In this document: positions 9,627-17,603 of the stretch, one piece after another
How the letters are laid out: every line of letters begins with the position of its first letter
How positions within the stretch are numbered: position 1 is the first letter of the stretch
Assembly (NCBI RefSeq): GCF_000961795.1
Contig: NZ_LADU01000075.1
Span: 1 to 49,392 of the forward strand
DNA from: Hyphomonas sp. BRH_c22
Lineage (GTDB): Bacteria > Pseudomonadota > Alphaproteobacteria > Caulobacterales > Hyphomonadaceae
DNA: 49,392 nt
Direction: 5' to 3'
Notes under the pieces: generated by a model
Database searches by the model: none
The model's input: only the letters and a program-made list of their open reading frames with translations
Told to the model about the DNA's origin: nothing
Position numbers and translations under genes: made by a program

Positions 9627-10202
9627 CTATTGCTCCAGTTCTGCAATCTGCGCGTCGATCTGCTTCAGGGCGCGGGCATTGAGCCAGGCGATGGCCGTGA
9701 ACAGGCCTGCCACCAGGGCAGCGCTGAAGGCAAAACTGGTCAGGCGGGCCATCAGGGGCAATCCGATGTCTGCCACCAGCGACGTGCCGCCAACAAAGAC
9801 CAGTATGCCCGGCACAAAGGGCGCAAGATACCAGCGCCAGACCGTGGCCAGCGCGTCGCGTTGGCGCTGCAACGCCCTGCGGTGGAAATCGGCGAGGCTC
9901 ACGGCCTGGTCAATCACTGCCCGGGCGGACGCGCTCGCCAGCACATGTAGTTTCCACATGACATAGACCGTGCCGGCAATTATCAGCCCCGCGCCCAGCC
10001 GCACGACCGGTTCCGGTACTTGCCAGGCCACCCAGCCCAGAACGCCGATGACGAACAGGCCCGCCGCATAATCGGTCAGGTTCCGTGAGCGGATGCCGGA
10101 CTGGAACCGGGTTGCACGCGCATGTATTTCAGCCATGGACATGGCAAATGTCTCCTCTTGTTGCTGGCTCCACAGGGATTGCAGGGGATCGCGGTCAGGC
10201 AT
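9627..10202 (-). CDS. Membrane protein paired with an ECF sigma factor
   Basis: 191 residues from MPDRDPLQSLW, with AGGAG eight bases upstream of the ATG. A cytoplasmic helix (AMSMAEIHARATRFQSGIRSRNL) is followed by two membrane segments (about residues 50-90), a soluble stretch rich in basic residues (ADFHRRALQRQRDAL), and two more membrane segments. From memory, proteins of this type often follow an ECF sigma gene in Caulobacter and Sphingomonas relatives, so an anti-sigma or sensing role is possible but not shown. Its ATG overlaps the expected sigma stop. Confidence 0.75.
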   Translation of the reverse strand: MPDRDPLQSLWSQQQEETFAMSMAEIHARATRFQSGIRSRNLTDYAAGLFVIGVLGWVAWQVPEPVVRLGAGLIIAGTVYVMWKLHVLASASARAVIDQAVSLADFHRRALQRQRDALATVWRWYLAPFVPGILVFVGGTSLVADIGLPLMARLTSFAFSAALVAGLFTAIAWLNARALKQIDAQIAELEQ

Positions 10203-10716
10203 GGGTTTGCTCCTGAAAATCCTTCGATAATTGATGTTTGAGGCGGGAATGCGGGTCGCCACCGCGCCGGGCGACAGGCCGGCGATCTCCGCAATGTCAC
10301 TGGCCGGCAGGTCTTCCAGGTAAAGCGTCATGATCTGGCGGTCAGCGGCTTTTAGCCCCCGGATCCAGCCATTCAGGCGGTCCAGGGCGTCGCTGCGCTC
10401 GACGATGTGAGACAGGCTTTCGGCATACGGCAGGTCGCCGGCATCGTCCAGCGTGACGGCGCCCGTGTTGCTCCGCCGCTCGCGGTCCACATGGCTCGCC
10501 GCTGTATTGTGCGCCACCCTGTAGACCCAGGTGCTGAGGCTGCAGCGGCCGTCAAACCGGGACAGGCTGCGCCAGGGGGCGACATGCATGTCCTGCAACA
10601 GGTCGGCTCTGGCGTTCGGCATTCGCTTCCGTGGCGCGCGCCAGACGCTGCAGCGCCGGGCCGAAGGCCTCGGCCGCTTCGCGGTAGTGCGCATCCTGAT
10701 CCCGTGTCTGTGTCAT
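10195..10716 (-). pseudogene. ECF sigma factor gene with two apparent single-base frameshifts
   Basis: Read in three pieces, this encodes a complete ~173-residue sigma-70 family ECF factor. The start MTQTRDQDAHYREAAEAF is in one frame. The middle (ADLLQDMHVAPWRSLSRF … GLSPGAVATRI, regions 2 and 4) is in a second. The end (RLKHQLSKDFQEQTHA, stop at 10195) returns to the first. One extra base lies near 10606-10613 and one is missing near 10243-10248. As written, translation from 10716 stops at 10552 after 54 codons, and the middle frame runs on into the membrane partner gene. Either a real inactivation or two sequence errors. Confidence 0.8.
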
Positions 10717-10828
10717 AGGCGCTTAGTCTGGCGGCCCGCAGATTTCTTACAAACTTTTTTTCGCGCCCCGGAATGCGCACCGACATCGGTGCTTCTACGA
10801 CGGGCCGGACAGGGCTATATGCCCTCCG

Positions 10829-11926
10829 ATGACCCGCCCGCTCACCATCCTCGGCATTGAATCCTCCTGCGACGAAACCGCCGCCGCCGTGCTGCGTCTT
10901 GAAAACGGCCGCGCGACGCTGCTGTCGGACGTGATCCATACGCAGCTGGAAGAACATGCGCCCTATCAGGGCGTCGTGCCGGAGATTGCCGCGCGGGCCC
11001 ATGCCGAGATTGCCGACAGGACGGTCGCCGCCGCCATGCGCGAGGCGGGCATTGGCTATGACGCGCTCGACGGCGTGGCCGCCACATCCGGCCCCGGCCT
11101 GATCGGCGGCGTGCTGGTCGGCATGATGACCGGCAAGGCCATTGCGCAGGCCGCGGGCAAGCCCTTCATCGCCGTGAACCACCTTGAAGGCCATGCGCTC
11201 AGCCCCCGGCTCGGCGGCGACTGCCCCTTTCCCTATCTCCTGCTGCTGGTCTCCGGCGGCCATTGCCAGTTCCTCGAGGTGCGCGGCCTTGGCCGGTACA
11301 AACGCCTCGGCTCGACCATTGACGACGCTGTCGGCGAAGCTTTCGACAAGACGGCCAAGCTGCTCGGCCTCGGCTTTCCGGGCGGCCCGGCGGTGGAACG
11401 GCTTGCAGGGAATGGTGATCCGAATGTTTTCAATTTCCCCCGCCCGCTGATGAACCGGCCCGGCCTCGACATGAGTTTTGCAGGCCTCAAAACAGCCGTC
11501 GCCCGCGCCGCCGCCGAAGCGCCGCTGACGGATCAGCGCCTCGCTGATCTCTGCGCCGGTTTTCAGGCAGCCGTCTGCGATGTGCTGGGCGGCAAGGCGC
11601 GCCGCGCACTTGAGGGCTTTGATCCGGGTGAGGGGGAAAGCATCCGTTTCGTGGTGGCAGGCGGCGTGGCGTCAAACCAGGCCATTCGCAAGGCGCTCGA
11701 AACGGAAGCGATAGCGTGCGGGGGGAAGCTCATCGCGCCGCCCTTGCGACACTGCACCGACAATGCGGCGATGATTGCCCTTGTCGGGGCCGAGCGTATG
11801 GCTGCGGGCCTTGTCAACGGGGCGGGAGACCTTGGCGCCGGTGCGAGACCCCGGTGGCCGCTGGATGAAGCGTCGGCGACGCGGGATCCAGCCTATGCCA
11901 CGGGGCTCAAGGGCGCCAAGGCCTGA
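10829..11926 (+). CDS. tsaD: TsaD, tRNA N6-threonylcarbamoyladenosine transferase
   Basis: Catalytic subunit of t6A37 tRNA modification, 365 residues. ASKHA-fold motifs: [14 protein letters not shown] at the start, the metal-binding [12 protein letters not shown] (two His), [32 protein letters not shown], and the nucleotide-binding [12 protein letters not shown]. The C-terminal CTDNAAMIA is intact. It is divergent from the sigma gene, with a 112-base gap that should hold both promoters. Confidence 0.97.
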   Translation: MTRPLTILGIESSCDETAAAVLRLENGRATLLSDVIHTQLEEHAPYQGVVPEIAARAHAEIADRTVAAAMREAGIGYDALDGVAATSGPGLIGGVLVGMMTGKAIAQAAGKPFIAVNHLEGHALSPRLGGDCPFPYLLLLVSGGHCQFLEVRGLGRYKRLGSTIDDAVGEAFDKTAKLLGLGFPGGPAVERLAGNGDPNVFNFPRPLMNRPGLDMSFAGLKTAVARAAAEAPLTDQRLADLCAGFQAAVCDVLGGKARRALEGFDPGEGESIRFVVAGGVASNQAIRKALETEAIACGGKLIAPPLRHCTDNAAMIALVGAERMAAGLVNGAGDLGAGARPRWPLDEASATRDPAYATGLKGAKA

Positions 11927-11936
11927 TCAGGCGCCA

Positions 11937-12050
11937 CTAGACTGCAAATTCAGCAAGGGCGAGCGTGGCTGCGAAGATGGCAACGGCGAAGGGGATGGCT
12001 GCCATCAGGGCATACAGTGATTGGCGGGCTTCAGTTTTCGAGAGGGTCAT
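11937..12050 (-). CDS. Predicted 37-residue single-pass membrane peptide
   Basis: Short frame MTLSKTEARQ followed by a hydrophobic helix (about residues 12-36, SLYALMAAIPFAVAIFAATL) ending EFAV and TAG. The length and the polar N-terminus suit a small inner-membrane protein. Support: a plausible sigma-70 promoter (TTGATT, 16 bases, TATATT) lies 54-81 bases upstream in an AT-rich gap. Against: the ribosome site is weak (GAGCCC) and no homologue is recognised. It lies downstream of tetR and ends 11 bases from tsaD. Confidence 0.5.
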   Translation of the reverse strand: MTLSKTEARQSLYALMAAIPFAVAIFAATLALAEFAV

Positions 12051-12103
12051 TTGAGGGCTCTGTATCGGGTCTAGTGGAAGGCACCATAGTCTTCCATGAC
12101 CTC

Positions 12104-12131
12104 AATATAGCGGGCTCTAAAAAATAATCAA
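12104..12131 (-). promoter_or_regulatory. Candidate sigma-70 promoter for the small membrane peptide
   Basis: On the minus strand TTGATT (12126-12131) and TATATT (12104-12109) are separated by 16 bases. This would start transcription near 12097, about 47 bases before the small ORF. The surrounding 12110-12170 is strikingly AT-rich for this genome. Confidence 0.45.
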
Positions 12132-12167
12132 TGAACAATTTCGATTTTATTCAGCGTTTAGTTTTTG

Positions 12168-12773
12168 TTAACTGTCCGGCGTGCGGGCCCCGCAGGAAAG
12201 CGACGCCAGGAGAAGGTTGAGAACGCCATCCAGCTCCCGCTGCAATTTCGGGAGGGACAGGGCCGAGAACAGTTGCGGAAAGCGGAATTTCATCAAGGCC
12301 GACTGCATGAATTCGGCCGTTTCCTCGGGCCGGTCGAGCGGGCGGAATTCGCCGGACTGCACGCCGTCATTCAGGATCTGCACCATGTAGACGCGTTCCT
12401 GCGCCATCTGCTCATTGAAATAGAGCGGGCGTTCCTGCTTGAGGACATTGGCCACTTCCAGGATTTTCGCATCCTCTTCAATGGCGCTGTAGGTCCGCTC
12501 GAGACTCATCTCGAAAAACTCGCGGAGCCTTGAAGACGCTGATGTTTTCTTGCGCGCAATGGCGGCATAGTCCTCGAAAACCTTGGCGTTGAACTTGCGC
12601 GCCATGGCTTCGGCAATGTCGATCTTCGAGGCAAAGAAGCGATAGATATTGCCGGCAGACATGCTGCAGTCACGGGCAATCTCGGACATGGTCGTCTTGC
12701 CGTAACCATAGTGATGGATCCGCTCCATGGCGGCGTTCAGGATCTGTTCGCGGGTGTCTGTTATATCGTTCAT
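12168..12773 (-). CDS. TetR/AcrR family transcriptional regulator
   Basis: 201 residues. The N-terminal helix-turn-helix is REQILNAAMERIHHYGYGKTTMSEIARDCSMSAGNIYRFFASK, the standard TetR pattern including the NIYRFF recognition helix. The C-terminal ~140 residues form the helical ligand/dimer domain, whose ligand is not predictable. It is transcribed away from the YciI-GST pair across a 137-base gap that carries overlapping palindromes, so it plausibly represses itself and that pair. Confidence 0.9.
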   Translation of the reverse strand: MNDITDTREQILNAAMERIHHYGYGKTTMSEIARDCSMSAGNIYRFFASKIDIAEAMARKFNAKVFEDYAAIARKKTSASSRLREFFEMSLERTYSAIEEDAKILEVANVLKQERPLYFNEQMAQERVYMVQILNDGVQSGEFRPLDRPEETAEFMQSALMKFRFPQLFSALSLPKLQRELDGVLNLLLASLSCGARTPDS

Positions 12774-12805
12774 TCCAAAATCATACTCCCAATTCCTGAA
12801 GGATC

Positions 12806-12824
12806 AATGATTCATTCAGTGAAT
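12806..12824. promoter_or_regulatory. Overlapping palindromes, candidate TetR operator
   Basis: AATGATTCATT (12806-12816) and ATTCAGTGAAT (12814-12824) are each perfect 5-1-5 palindromes and overlap by three bases. They lie 33 bases upstream of the tetR start and 87 upstream of the YciI start. The size and ATTCA/TGAAT character are typical of TetR-family operators. The link is inferred from position. Confidence 0.5.
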
Positions 12825-12910
12825 ATCTGCCGGAATGGTCTCGGCCTAGGCGGTTCGCAAGCAATATGCCATAGCGATTCCCACACTCAACCAAGTCGCG
12901 AGGATCGCCC

Positions 12911-13210
12911 ATGCCATTGTTCTGCTTTCACTGCCTGGACAAGACGGATGGCGGCGCCGTGCTGCGCGCCAAGGCCCGCCCGGCCCATCTTGAATGGGCG
13001 GTCAGCCTGGGTGACACCATCCGCATGGCCGGTCCGCTTCTGGCCGAGGATGGCGAAACCATGATCGGGTCGGTCTTCCTCGTCACCGCAGACAGCCTTG
13101 CCGCCGCACGAGCCCTCTCCGCGCAGGACCCCTACACGCAGGCAGGTGTGTTCGGTGAGGTGAAAATCCACGAAGTGCGCTGGTCGATCGGGGACGGCAA
13201 ACCGGCATGA
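12911..13210 (+). CDS. YciI family protein
   Basis: 99-residue YciI-like protein (ferredoxin-like fold). Family features are the initial FCFHCLDK strand, the conserved His in RPAHLEWAVSLGDTIRMAGPLL, and the C-terminal SAQDPYTQAGVFGEVKIHEV in which DPY/F is typical. Members are small possible dehydratase or dehalogenase-like enzymes, mostly of unknown role. Its stop overlaps the GST start as ATGA, so the two are translationally coupled. Confidence 0.88.
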   Translation: MPLFCFHCLDKTDGGAVLRAKARPAHLEWAVSLGDTIRMAGPLLAEDGETMIGSVFLVTADSLAAARALSAQDPYTQAGVFGEVKIHEVRWSIGDGKPA

Positions 13211-13887
13211 AACAGCTCGTCCTTGGAAACCTGAACTATTCCAGCTGGTCGATCCGCCCCCTGCTCGTCGCCCGCCATGTCGGCCTGCCGGTGGAAGAAA
13301 TCATCGTGCCGCTCGACTTCCCGGACACGTCGGCAAGGCTCAAGGAGATCAGCCCTACCGCCAAAGTGCCGCTCCTGATCTGGGACGGCCTGACGGTCTG
13401 GGAAAGCCTCGCCATTACCGAATGGATCGCCGAATGGGCAAGGCCCGGCCAGGTCTGGCCGCTGGAGGCCGCCGCCCGCGCCGTGGCCCGCGCGGCCGTT
13501 TCGGAAATGCATGCCGGCTTTCAGGCGCTGCGCAGTCTCTGCCCGATGGACATCCGCGCACGCCACCCGCGGCCAGAGATGACACCCGCACTGGCAGCCG
13601 ATGTCGCCAGGGTCGACGCCCTCTGGAGCGAACTGCGTGGCCGCTTTGGCCAGGACGGGCCGTTCCTGTTCGGCGAATGGAGCGCCGCCGACGCCTTCTA
13701 CACCCCTGTCGTCACCCGCTTCCGCACCTATGACCTGCCCCTTGGCCCCGTGTCTCAGGCCTATGCCGACGCTGTGCTGCACGACCCGAAATTCCTTGTC
13801 CTTGAAGAACAGGCCAAGGCAGAGCCCTGGTGGATCAAGTATGGCCCGGAAGGCCGCTCCAGCGGATATCTCAAGCCGGAGGCGTGA
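13207..13887 (+). CDS. Glutathione S-transferase family protein
   Basis: 226 residues. The N-terminal thioredoxin-like domain has NLNYSSWSIRPLL, with the catalytic Ser/Tyr region near residues 10-15, and SPTAKVPLLIWDGLTVWESLAITEWIAE, containing the cis-Pro and the glutathione-binding ES pair. The C-terminal all-helical domain has GEWSAADAFYTPVVTRF (N-capping Asp). Substrate unknown. Co-transcribed with the YciI protein, consistent with a small detoxification unit controlled by the neighbouring TetR. It overlaps the convergent sulfotransferase by 17 bases. Confidence 0.9.
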   Translation: MKQLVLGNLNYSSWSIRPLLVARHVGLPVEEIIVPLDFPDTSARLKEISPTAKVPLLIWDGLTVWESLAITEWIAEWARPGQVWPLEAAARAVARAAVSEMHAGFQALRSLCPMDIRARHPRPEMTPALAADVARVDALWSELRGRFGQDGPFLFGEWSAADAFYTPVVTRFRTYDLPLGPVSQAYADAVLHDPKFLVLEEQAKAEPWWIKYGPEGRSSGYLKPEA

Positions 13888-14695
13888 GCAGGTAGTAACC
13901 GAGATCGCGCCGGAACAGGGCTCTCACCTGCTTGCGGTAAAGGTCCATGGCCGGGCCCGTGAACAGCTCATCCAGCGAGGTCTTGCGGTTCTGCAGCACG
14001 TTCGGCTCGGCGTCCGGATCGGTATGCTTGGCCATTTCTTCCTTGGTGCCCGCTGCCAGCGCCGCATCGATCGCATCCGGCGCCAGGTCAAGCGACCAGT
14101 GCTCGGCCACGGCTTTCAGCACGGCGCGGGCATCCTTCAGCGTGTCCTCGTAATGGACATTGAGGATCAGCTCCGGCGCATCCGCCTGGACATCGCCCCA
14201 GCGGTTCCAGAACCGCGCCAGCCAGTAGATGTCGCAGCGATACTGCTTCCCGGCCGGGTCGCCCTGCAGATAGGTCAGCCAGTCGACCTGGATGTCATAT
14301 TCCCATTTGGCGTGATGGCTCGCCAGGATCGCCATGGGATGGCGCACGGCCAGCACATAAGGCGGCAGGCCGGCCAGGCGCCGGGCCCAGCCCCAGTCGA
14401 CAAGGCGGTGAGGGATTGTATGGCTGAAGGCGAGGCGGGGGATCTGCGGGAAAACGGGTTTGTCCTTCGGCCAGCCGATATAGGGCCGCACCGCATTTTC
14501 GGAAAAGTATTTCGGGCGCTCGATACCGTGCGTGTCGGCAATCGCAACCGCCAGCATGTATTTCAGCCAGTGCGTGCCGGAATTCTTCGACGTCACAAGC
14601 ATGCCGTCAAACGCGCCGTGGCGCAGCACGGAATAATTGTTCCAGTTGTCGTTGCGAATGCGCGCGCGGTAGGCAGCAGGAAGTGTCTCGGTCAT
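13871..14695 (-). CDS. Sulfotransferase domain protein
   Basis: 274 residues. The PAPS-binding 5' loop is recognisable as VTSKNSGTHWLKYML (canonical YPKSGTTW), and the 3'-phosphate site as LAVRHPMAILASHHAKW. The C-terminal NRKTSLDELF and the final helix match the sulfotransferase fold. The acceptor is unknown; cytosolic location is expected because there is no signal peptide. It stands alone and is convergent with the GST gene. Confidence 0.8.
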   Translation of the reverse strand: MTETLPAAYRARIRNDNWNNYSVLRHGAFDGMLVTSKNSGTHWLKYMLAVAIADTHGIERPKYFSENAVRPYIGWPKDKPVFPQIPRLAFSHTIPHRLVDWGWARRLAGLPPYVLAVRHPMAILASHHAKWEYDIQVDWLTYLQGDPAGKQYRCDIYWLARFWNRWGDVQADAPELILNVHYEDTLKDARAVLKAVAEHWSLDLAPDAIDAALAAGTKEEMAKHTDPDAEPNVLQNRKTSLDELFTGPAMDLYRKQVRALFRRDLGYYLLTPPA

Positions 14696-14742
14696 CCGCC
14701 TGCCCTAATGGCTGCTTCCCGACTTCGCAACCGAAGGCCGGT

Positions 14743-15282
14743 TCATGTCTTCAGGCCGGCGCGGTCGCGAAAGATCTGCAGCAGGGACAGCTGGTCCCGC
14801 GTCGGTGTGCCTTCCGCCTCGGAAACGGCCACCAGCATGCTGTCCAGGTCAACCACTTCCTTCGGGCCAAGGTAGCGGTCGCCAACGATCTTCTGGCTGA
14901 GGCGGCGCATGGTTTCCTGCGGCAGGGGCGCCTTGTTCGTCACCCAGGCGGCATGCGCCACCAGTTCGTCCGCCTCGGCCCTGGTGAAGCGGAAATGCTC
15001 CATCATTTCCTCGATCATCGAGTGGCTTTGCCGGTCTGTCAGCGGACCGCCCCGTGCCCGCGCCACTTCCATCATCATGATGGCGGCCGCTTCGCGCGGA
15101 TCGTCGATCAGGTCGAGACCATTGCGCCCCGACCTGTACTTGAAGGCCATGCGGCGCGGCAAGTTGGCCGCTGTCCGGGCGAGCTCGGCCGCTTCGCGCG
15201 CGCCTTCGCGCGCCATGCGCAAGCGCCACGACCAAATGCCGATAGCCACAAGGATGCCAAGAATGCCGATCAGGAACTGCAT
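14743..15282 (-). CDS. Membrane-anchored TerB-like domain protein
   Basis: 179 residues from MQFLIGILGILVAIGIWSW, a single N-terminal membrane helix. A GTG 36 bases upstream would give a longer form. The body contains DDPREAAAIMMMEVARARGGPLTDRQ and a helical FRFTRAEADELVAHAAWV, which resemble the TerB/DjlA helical fold. Function unknown. It follows the quinohemoprotein gene by about 60 bases, with a possible terminator in between. Confidence 0.6.
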   Translation of the reverse strand: MQFLIGILGILVAIGIWSWRLRMAREGAREAAELARTAANLPRRMAFKYRSGRNGLDLIDDPREAAAIMMMEVARARGGPLTDRQSHSMIEEMMEHFRFTRAEADELVAHAAWVTNKAPLPQETMRRLSQKIVGDRYLGPKEVVDLDSMLVAVSEAEGTPTRDQLSLLQIFRDRAGLKT

Positions 15283-15283
15283 C

Positions 15284-15315
15284 AAAAAAGTGTAGCGCGC
15301 CCCAAGGGGACGCGC
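15284..15315 (-). terminator. Possible terminator after the quinohemoprotein gene
   Basis: The stem GCGCGCCCC (15295-15303) pairs with GGGG-A-CGCGC (15306-15315), with one bulged base. On the minus strand it is followed by TACAC and six T. The T run ends one base before the ATG of the TerB-like gene, occupying the place where a ribosome site would be, so it could also be an RNA element controlling that gene. Confidence 0.5.
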
Positions 15316-15341
15316 CACATCATTTGCAGGCCATGATGAGC

Positions 15342-17498
15342 CTATTCTTCGCCGCCGTCACCAGCTGTCATGGCGTGGCCCTGCGCAAGAACATAGGCGC
15401 GAATGGCCTCCGACTCTTCAGGGCTGACGAATTCGGCAAAGGACACCATGCCGTTGGCCGCCAGGTTGCCGTCGAGGACAACCCCTTTCCAGGCTTCGGC
15501 ATTGCCCGTGATGGCTGACCAGCGCAGATCGGGCAGCACGCCGGAACTTGCCGCCAGTGCGCCATGGCACACCATGCAGTTGCGCGAGAAGGCAATGGCG
15601 CCCTGGGCGATCATCGCCTCGTCACCGAACGCTTCGGCTTTCACGGTCCTGTCAATCGGCGCGAACTCGGCGTCGGCAATCAGGCCGGTGCCGCCAACCT
15701 TGAACGTGACGACCTTGCCGACGGTCGAAGGCACCTTGTCGTCATAGGCATACCCGGCCGTCAGTGCGAATGCGCTGCCCCAGCCGGTCGTGATGGTGAC
15801 ATATTGCTCACCCTCAATCGAATAGGTGCCCGGCCCCGAAGCCGCACCGGACTTCACGTTCTGGCTCCACAGTTTTTCGCCGGTTTCCGCATTGTAGGCG
15901 ACAAAGTCGCCGTTCAGCTTGCCCTGGAAGACGAGATTGCCGGCCGTTGTCAGGACGCCGCCATTCCATGCATTCTCATGCTCCACCGTCCAGCGAGGCT
16001 CCTGCTTGACCGGATCCCAGGCGATCAGCCGGCCCTTGAGGGTCGAGCGGAGGAATTTGGCCACGTCAGGCGGAGCAATGGGCGGGATGCCGGCCGAGAA
16101 GTCGGCGCCGGTATTCCAGCCCACTGCCTTGGAAACAAAGCGCGGGTCCTCGACATAGGCCTGCGGGATTTCCTGCGCCGGGATATAGGCGAGCTTTGTG
16201 TCCGGGCTGTAGGCCATCGGTTGCCAGTTATGCGCGCCGAGTGGCCCGGGCAGCTGCTGGTATGGCTCCTTGCCATAGCGTGCCGCGGCTACTTCGATCG
16301 GCCGGCCAGTCTCGTCGAGACCGGTCGCCCAGTTCATCGGCACAAAGGCATCGCCTGACAGGAATTCGCCGGTGGCCGCATCGAGGACATAGAAGAAGCC
16401 GTTCTTGGGCGCCTGCATGGCGACACGGCGCGGGGCACCATCTTCGCCGAGCGGCAGGTCCGCAAGTATGATCGACTGCGTGGCGGTATAGTCCCAGTTG
16501 TCGCCGGGCGTCGTCTGGAAGTGCCACTTGTACGCGCCTGTACTGGCATCAACCGCCACGATGGATGACAGGAACAGGTTATCGCCGCCGGACGGGTCGC
16601 GGAAGGTCCGGTTCCACGGCGAACCATTGCCGACACCGAAGATGATCTGGTCATTCACCGTATCATACACGATCGAATCCCAGACCGTGCCGCCGCCGCC
16701 ATCTGTCACCCATGCGCCTTCATCACCCCAGGTGACGTTGCCGATGGCTTCAAAGGCGCTGTCGGACACTTCAAGGTCGGGCTGCTTCTTGGGATTGGGC
16801 ACCGTGTAGAAACGCCAGAGCTTCTTGCCGGTCTGCGCATCATAGGCCGTCAGGTAGCCGCGCACGCCGAGTTCGGCGCCGCCATTGCCGATCAGGACCT
16901 TGCCATTCACAACGCGGGGCGCGCCCGTGATCGTATAGGGCTTGGCCTGGTCAACGGTGACCGTGCTCCACACGCGCGTGCCGGTTTTGGCGTCGAGCGC
17001 TTCGAGGCGGCCATCGATGACGCCGACATAGACCTTGCCATCCAGCACCGCGACGCCCCGGTTGACGACATCGCAACAGGCCTTCACGCCAACGGCGCGG
17101 TCCACGTCGGGATCGTAGGTCCACAAGGGATCGCCCGTTTTGGCATCCAGCGCGTAGACAACCGACCAGGCCGACGTGACATACATGACACCATCGACAA
17201 CGATGGGCGTCGCCTCGACGCCGCGGTTCGTTGCAAGGTCATGGGTCCAGGCCACGCCGAGGCGGCCCACGTTTTCGGTATTGATGCCGGTCAGGGTCGA
17301 ATAGCGCTGCTCGTCATAGGTGCCGCCATAAGTGAGCCATTCGGCCCCGCCGCTCGCCGTCCTGATGCGGTCGGTATCAACTGCCGCGAACGCGGTTTCG
17401 ACCGGCTTGTCGGCCACCTCTGCCTTTTCTTTCGGGGCGCAGCCCGCGAGCAGGGCCAGTGCGCTGCCCGCCATGATGAATGATCGCCAATGAGTCAT
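15342..17498 (-). CDS. PQQ-dependent alcohol dehydrogenase with C-terminal cytochrome c (quinohemoprotein), lipoprotein
   Basis: 718-residue periplasmic alcohol dehydrogenase. The signal peptide ends ALLAGC, so it is probably a lipoprotein. The eight-bladed PQQ propeller shows several repeats such as YALDAKTGDPLW. The vicinal cysteines Cys141-Cys142 (KACCDVVNRG), a hallmark of the methanol/ethanol dehydrogenase family, are present, as is the PGDNWDYTATQ active-site segment. The C-terminal domain has one heme-binding site, CMVCH (Cys641, Cys644, His645). Substrate is unknown. No PQQ biosynthesis or separate cytochrome gene is adjacent. Confidence 0.92.
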   Translation of the reverse strand: MTHWRSFIMAGSALALLAGCAPKEKAEVADKPVETAFAAVDTDRIRTASGGAEWLTYGGTYDEQRYSTLTGINTENVGRLGVAWTHDLATNRGVEATPIVVDGVMYVTSAWSVVYALDAKTGDPLWTYDPDVDRAVGVKACCDVVNRGVAVLDGKVYVGVIDGRLEALDAKTGTRVWSTVTVDQAKPYTITGAPRVVNGKVLIGNGGAELGVRGYLTAYDAQTGKKLWRFYTVPNPKKQPDLEVSDSAFEAIGNVTWGDEGAWVTDGGGGTVWDSIVYDTVNDQIIFGVGNGSPWNRTFRDPSGGDNLFLSSIVAVDASTGAYKWHFQTTPGDNWDYTATQSIILADLPLGEDGAPRRVAMQAPKNGFFYVLDAATGEFLSGDAFVPMNWATGLDETGRPIEVAAARYGKEPYQQLPGPLGAHNWQPMAYSPDTKLAYIPAQEIPQAYVEDPRFVSKAVGWNTGADFSAGIPPIAPPDVAKFLRSTLKGRLIAWDPVKQEPRWTVEHENAWNGGVLTTAGNLVFQGKLNGDFVAYNAETGEKLWSQNVKSGAASGPGTYSIEGEQYVTITTGWGSAFALTAGYAYDDKVPSTVGKVVTFKVGGTGLIADAEFAPIDRTVKAEAFGDEAMIAQGAIAFSRNCMVCHGALAASSGVLPDLRWSAITGNAEAWKGVVLDGNLAANGMVSFAEFVSPEESEAIRAYVLAQGHAMTAGDGGEE

Positions 17499-17603
17499 GG
17501 CCTGATGTCTCCCCTCGGTTTGTCTGGAACGGTCTTTCGCCGCCTGTTGATTTGAAACGGGATGCTAGACCCTAAGCTGCATTTGTCGAGAGATGTCGCT
17601 GGG

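Noticed and set aside
9627..10694. A single 355-codon sigma–membrane fusion protein
   Set aside because: The fusion arises only from a missing base near 10246. The alternative frame supplies the normal sigma C-terminus and stop, and the partner has its own ribosome site and ATG.
10373..11263. Long minus-strand frame across the sigma gene and tsaD
   Set aside because: Overlaps well-supported genes on both sides and has shadow composition. It is open by GC bias.
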